Shown here: in pieces, positions 5,890 to 6,790 of the stretch
Layout: the number at the start of each line of letters is the position of its first letter
Position numbering within the stretch: position 1 is the first letter of the stretch
Source: Acidimicrobiaceae bacterium
Lineage (GTDB): Bacteria; Actinomycetota; Acidimicrobiia; Acidimicrobiales; UBA8592
Length of the DNA stretch: 6,790 nucleotides
Direction: 5' to 3'
Assembly: GCA_002715405.1 (NCBI GenBank)
Contig: PAZD01000054.1
Location: 1 to 6,790 of the forward strand
Program-made: the position numbers and the translations under genes
The notes under the pieces: generated by a model
The model's database searches: none
What the model was told of the DNA's origin: nothing
What the model saw: the letters and a program-made list of their open reading frames with translations, nothing else

Positions 5890-6690
5890 ATGTCAAGAGT
5901 TAGAGCGAATAGTCTTACTGATAAAGCTGGGTACGGTGCTCCGAGTTTTCCATATGGAGCAGTTTCTGCAGGAGTTATAACAGCATCTTCCTTTGATGGA
6001 GCAGTTGCTGGTGTTACTGAACTAGGAACTAATGCTACTGGTACTAACCTCACCTTATCAGGGAACCTCCAAGTAGACGGCACACAAACAATTATCCACA
6101 CTGATGTACTTGACGTAAAAGACAAGACAGTTGGTATTGGATCTACATACCCTGCAAGTAATACTACAGCAGATGGTTGTGGTATAGAAGTATATGGTGG
6201 TAATGACGGAAATAAGAATTTAACATGGGAAAGAGATACGGGAACATGGACATTTAATACGGGACAGAAAGTAGCAGGTGTTACTGAGACTGTCGGTGCA
6301 GGTGTCACATATATGGATGGTTCTGCACTTGTGTTAGAACTAGATGTTAATGCTGCAACAATATACACTCATACTTGTGTTGCTGATGTTGGTATTGTTT
6401 CCTTTAAGAACATGCCAGCAGATACTGGTAAATCAAATGCATCAACGATAACAGTTATCTATACGCAGGGTACAACTGCTATGGGTAATAGTACAACTGC
6501 TGCTGGTATCGGAACTAACGTAACTGTTAGAGGATTTGAGGATGGTGCATTAGTAGCAGGAATAACAACAAGTGTCTTGACTGGTTCTGGAACCACAATG
6601 ACATTAACGGAAACTGGTGGACAGAGAGACTTTGTTTCTTATCTTGTTCATTATACGGGCGGTACAAATACAACAGCATCTAGTTATTAG
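5890..6690 (+). CDS. A3: tail-fibre-like structural protein with A-type core and a different C-terminus
   Basis: This 266-residue protein shares its first half with A1: an N-terminal DKAGYGAPSFPYGAV (compare A1 KDGTGAPTFPKGA), then GNLQVDGTQTII and the core VKDKTVGIGST...NTTADGCGIEVYGG (76-104). The core then changes to NKNLTWERDTGTWTFNTG (108-125) instead of KKLTYN..KKGFE. The C-terminal domain (about 140-266: LDVNAATIYTHTCVADVGIV, SFKNMPADTGKSNASTITVI, then TGGQRDFVSYLVHYTGG) is unlike that of A1 and A2 but resembles a beta-domain seen in other T4-like cyanophage structural proteins. There is no signal peptide or membrane helix. The start is supported by GGGGGAGAG 9 nt upstream. No B gene follows directly; the next plausible start is 64 nt after the stop. 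It is probably a virion fibre-like subunit whose C-terminal head was exchanged relative to its paralogues. Confidence 0.82.
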   Translation: MSRVRANSLTDKAGYGAPSFPYGAVSAGVITASSFDGAVAGVTELGTNATGTNLTLSGNLQVDGTQTIIHTDVLDVKDKTVGIGSTYPASNTTADGCGIEVYGGNDGNKNLTWERDTGTWTFNTGQKVAGVTETVGAGVTYMDGSALVLELDVNAATIYTHTCVADVGIVSFKNMPADTGKSNASTITVIYTQGTTAMGNSTTAAGIGTNVTVRGFEDGALVAGITTSVLTGSGTTMTLTETGGQRDFVSYLVHYTGGTNTTASSY

Positions 6691-6734
6691 ATATATGCCA
6701 CTAAGAATGGTGGTTATGCACAGAGCACATAACA

Positions 6735-6770
6735 TATAGATAGGGGGTTTTCTTATGTCACCCATCTATA
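6735..6770 (+). promoter_or_regulatory. Possible hairpin enclosing the start of the next gene
   Basis: TATAGAT (6735-6741), a bulged A, and GGG (6743-6745) can pair with CCC-ATCTATA (6761-6770), leaving a 15-nt loop that holds the ATG at 6755. Part of the purine tract serving as Shine-Dalgarno (AGGGGG, 6742-6747) would be in the stem. T4 late genes are known to use such structures to limit translation of early transcripts; whether this one forms is not shown. Confidence 0.35.
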
Positions 6771-6790
6771 CGGGAGATAAATTTGGATTC
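6755..6790 (+). CDS. 5' end of a further gene, possibly the B-type partner of A3 (truncated by window)
   Basis: Only 12 codons are visible, reading MSPIYTGDKFGF and open to the window edge. The start is supported by AGGGGG at 6742-6747, 7 nt upstream, and by its place after the A3 stop. The opening MSP is also that of B1 (MSPLLNR), and B2 opens MPA, so a third B-type glycine-rich gene is plausible; twelve residues cannot settle it. The 64-nt gap before it (6691-6754) is longer than the A-B junctions of the other cassettes and holds no clear late promoter. Confidence 0.5.
   Translation, partial: MSPIYTGDKFGF

Noticed and set aside
5847..6368. 173-codon reverse-strand ORF opposite A3
   Set aside because: It is antisense to A3, which has a clear Shine-Dalgarno and family motifs. 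The reverse product is a low-complexity Pro/Ser/Thr/Val sequence with no recognisable domain.
6713..6733. Hairpin GTTATG...CATAAC after A3
   Set aside because: The 6-bp stem has only two G-C pairs, the loop is 9 nt and no run of T follows directly; too weak to call a terminator.
6695..6739. 14-codon ORF after A3 as a real small gene
   Set aside because: It has no Shine-Dalgarno, no recognisable sequence and ends before the better supported start at 6755. Mentioned only as a possible remnant.

Overview
The window looks like part of the distal tail (tail-fibre/adhesin) region of a T4-like marine myovirus, most likely a cyanophage. The evidence is: all genes on one strand, tightly packed; AT-rich sequence with codons ending mostly in A or T; T4-type late-promoter octamers of the form (C/A)ATAAATA in the gaps; and a repeated fibre core (VKDKT.GI.ST, then ADGAGI..YGTT.KKLTYN) that I recognise from T4-like cyanophage structural proteins. 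A marine host is inferred from that resemblance. No tRNA, rRNA, integrase, transposase or CRISPR array was seen.

Layout. Bases 2-376 are the 3' end of a larger structural gene with a LamG/ConA-like lectin tail. A repeated cassette follows: late promoter, then an 'A' gene (a 256-278 aa fibre-like protein with the VKDKT core), then, in the two complete cassettes, a 'B' gene (a very glycine-rich protein on a W-T-(C/V)-P ... (R/K)(I/V).WG scaffold). Cassette 1 is A1 397-1167 plus B1 1167-3722, joined by a TAATG stop/start overlap. Cassette 2 is A2 3759-4595 plus B2 4598-5830, separated by 2 nt. Cassette 3 is A3 5890-6690, followed by a 64-nt gap and the first 12 codons of another gene (6755 onward) that may be its B partner. 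Non-coding intervals are 20, 36, 59 and 64 nt; none holds a convincing terminator.

How they may work together. In T-even phages a long-fibre subunit gene is followed by a small adhesin gene (gp37 then gp38), and gp38 of some T-even phages (for example Salmonella phage S16) is built around packed polyglycine helices. By analogy, the A proteins could be fibre or attachment subunits and the B proteins glycine-rich receptor-binding tips, each pair transcribed late and translationally coupled. This is inference. What the sequence shows directly is the repeated pairing, the shared promoter leader, the common A core with exchanged C-termini, and a conserved B scaffold carrying different glycine-rich loops.
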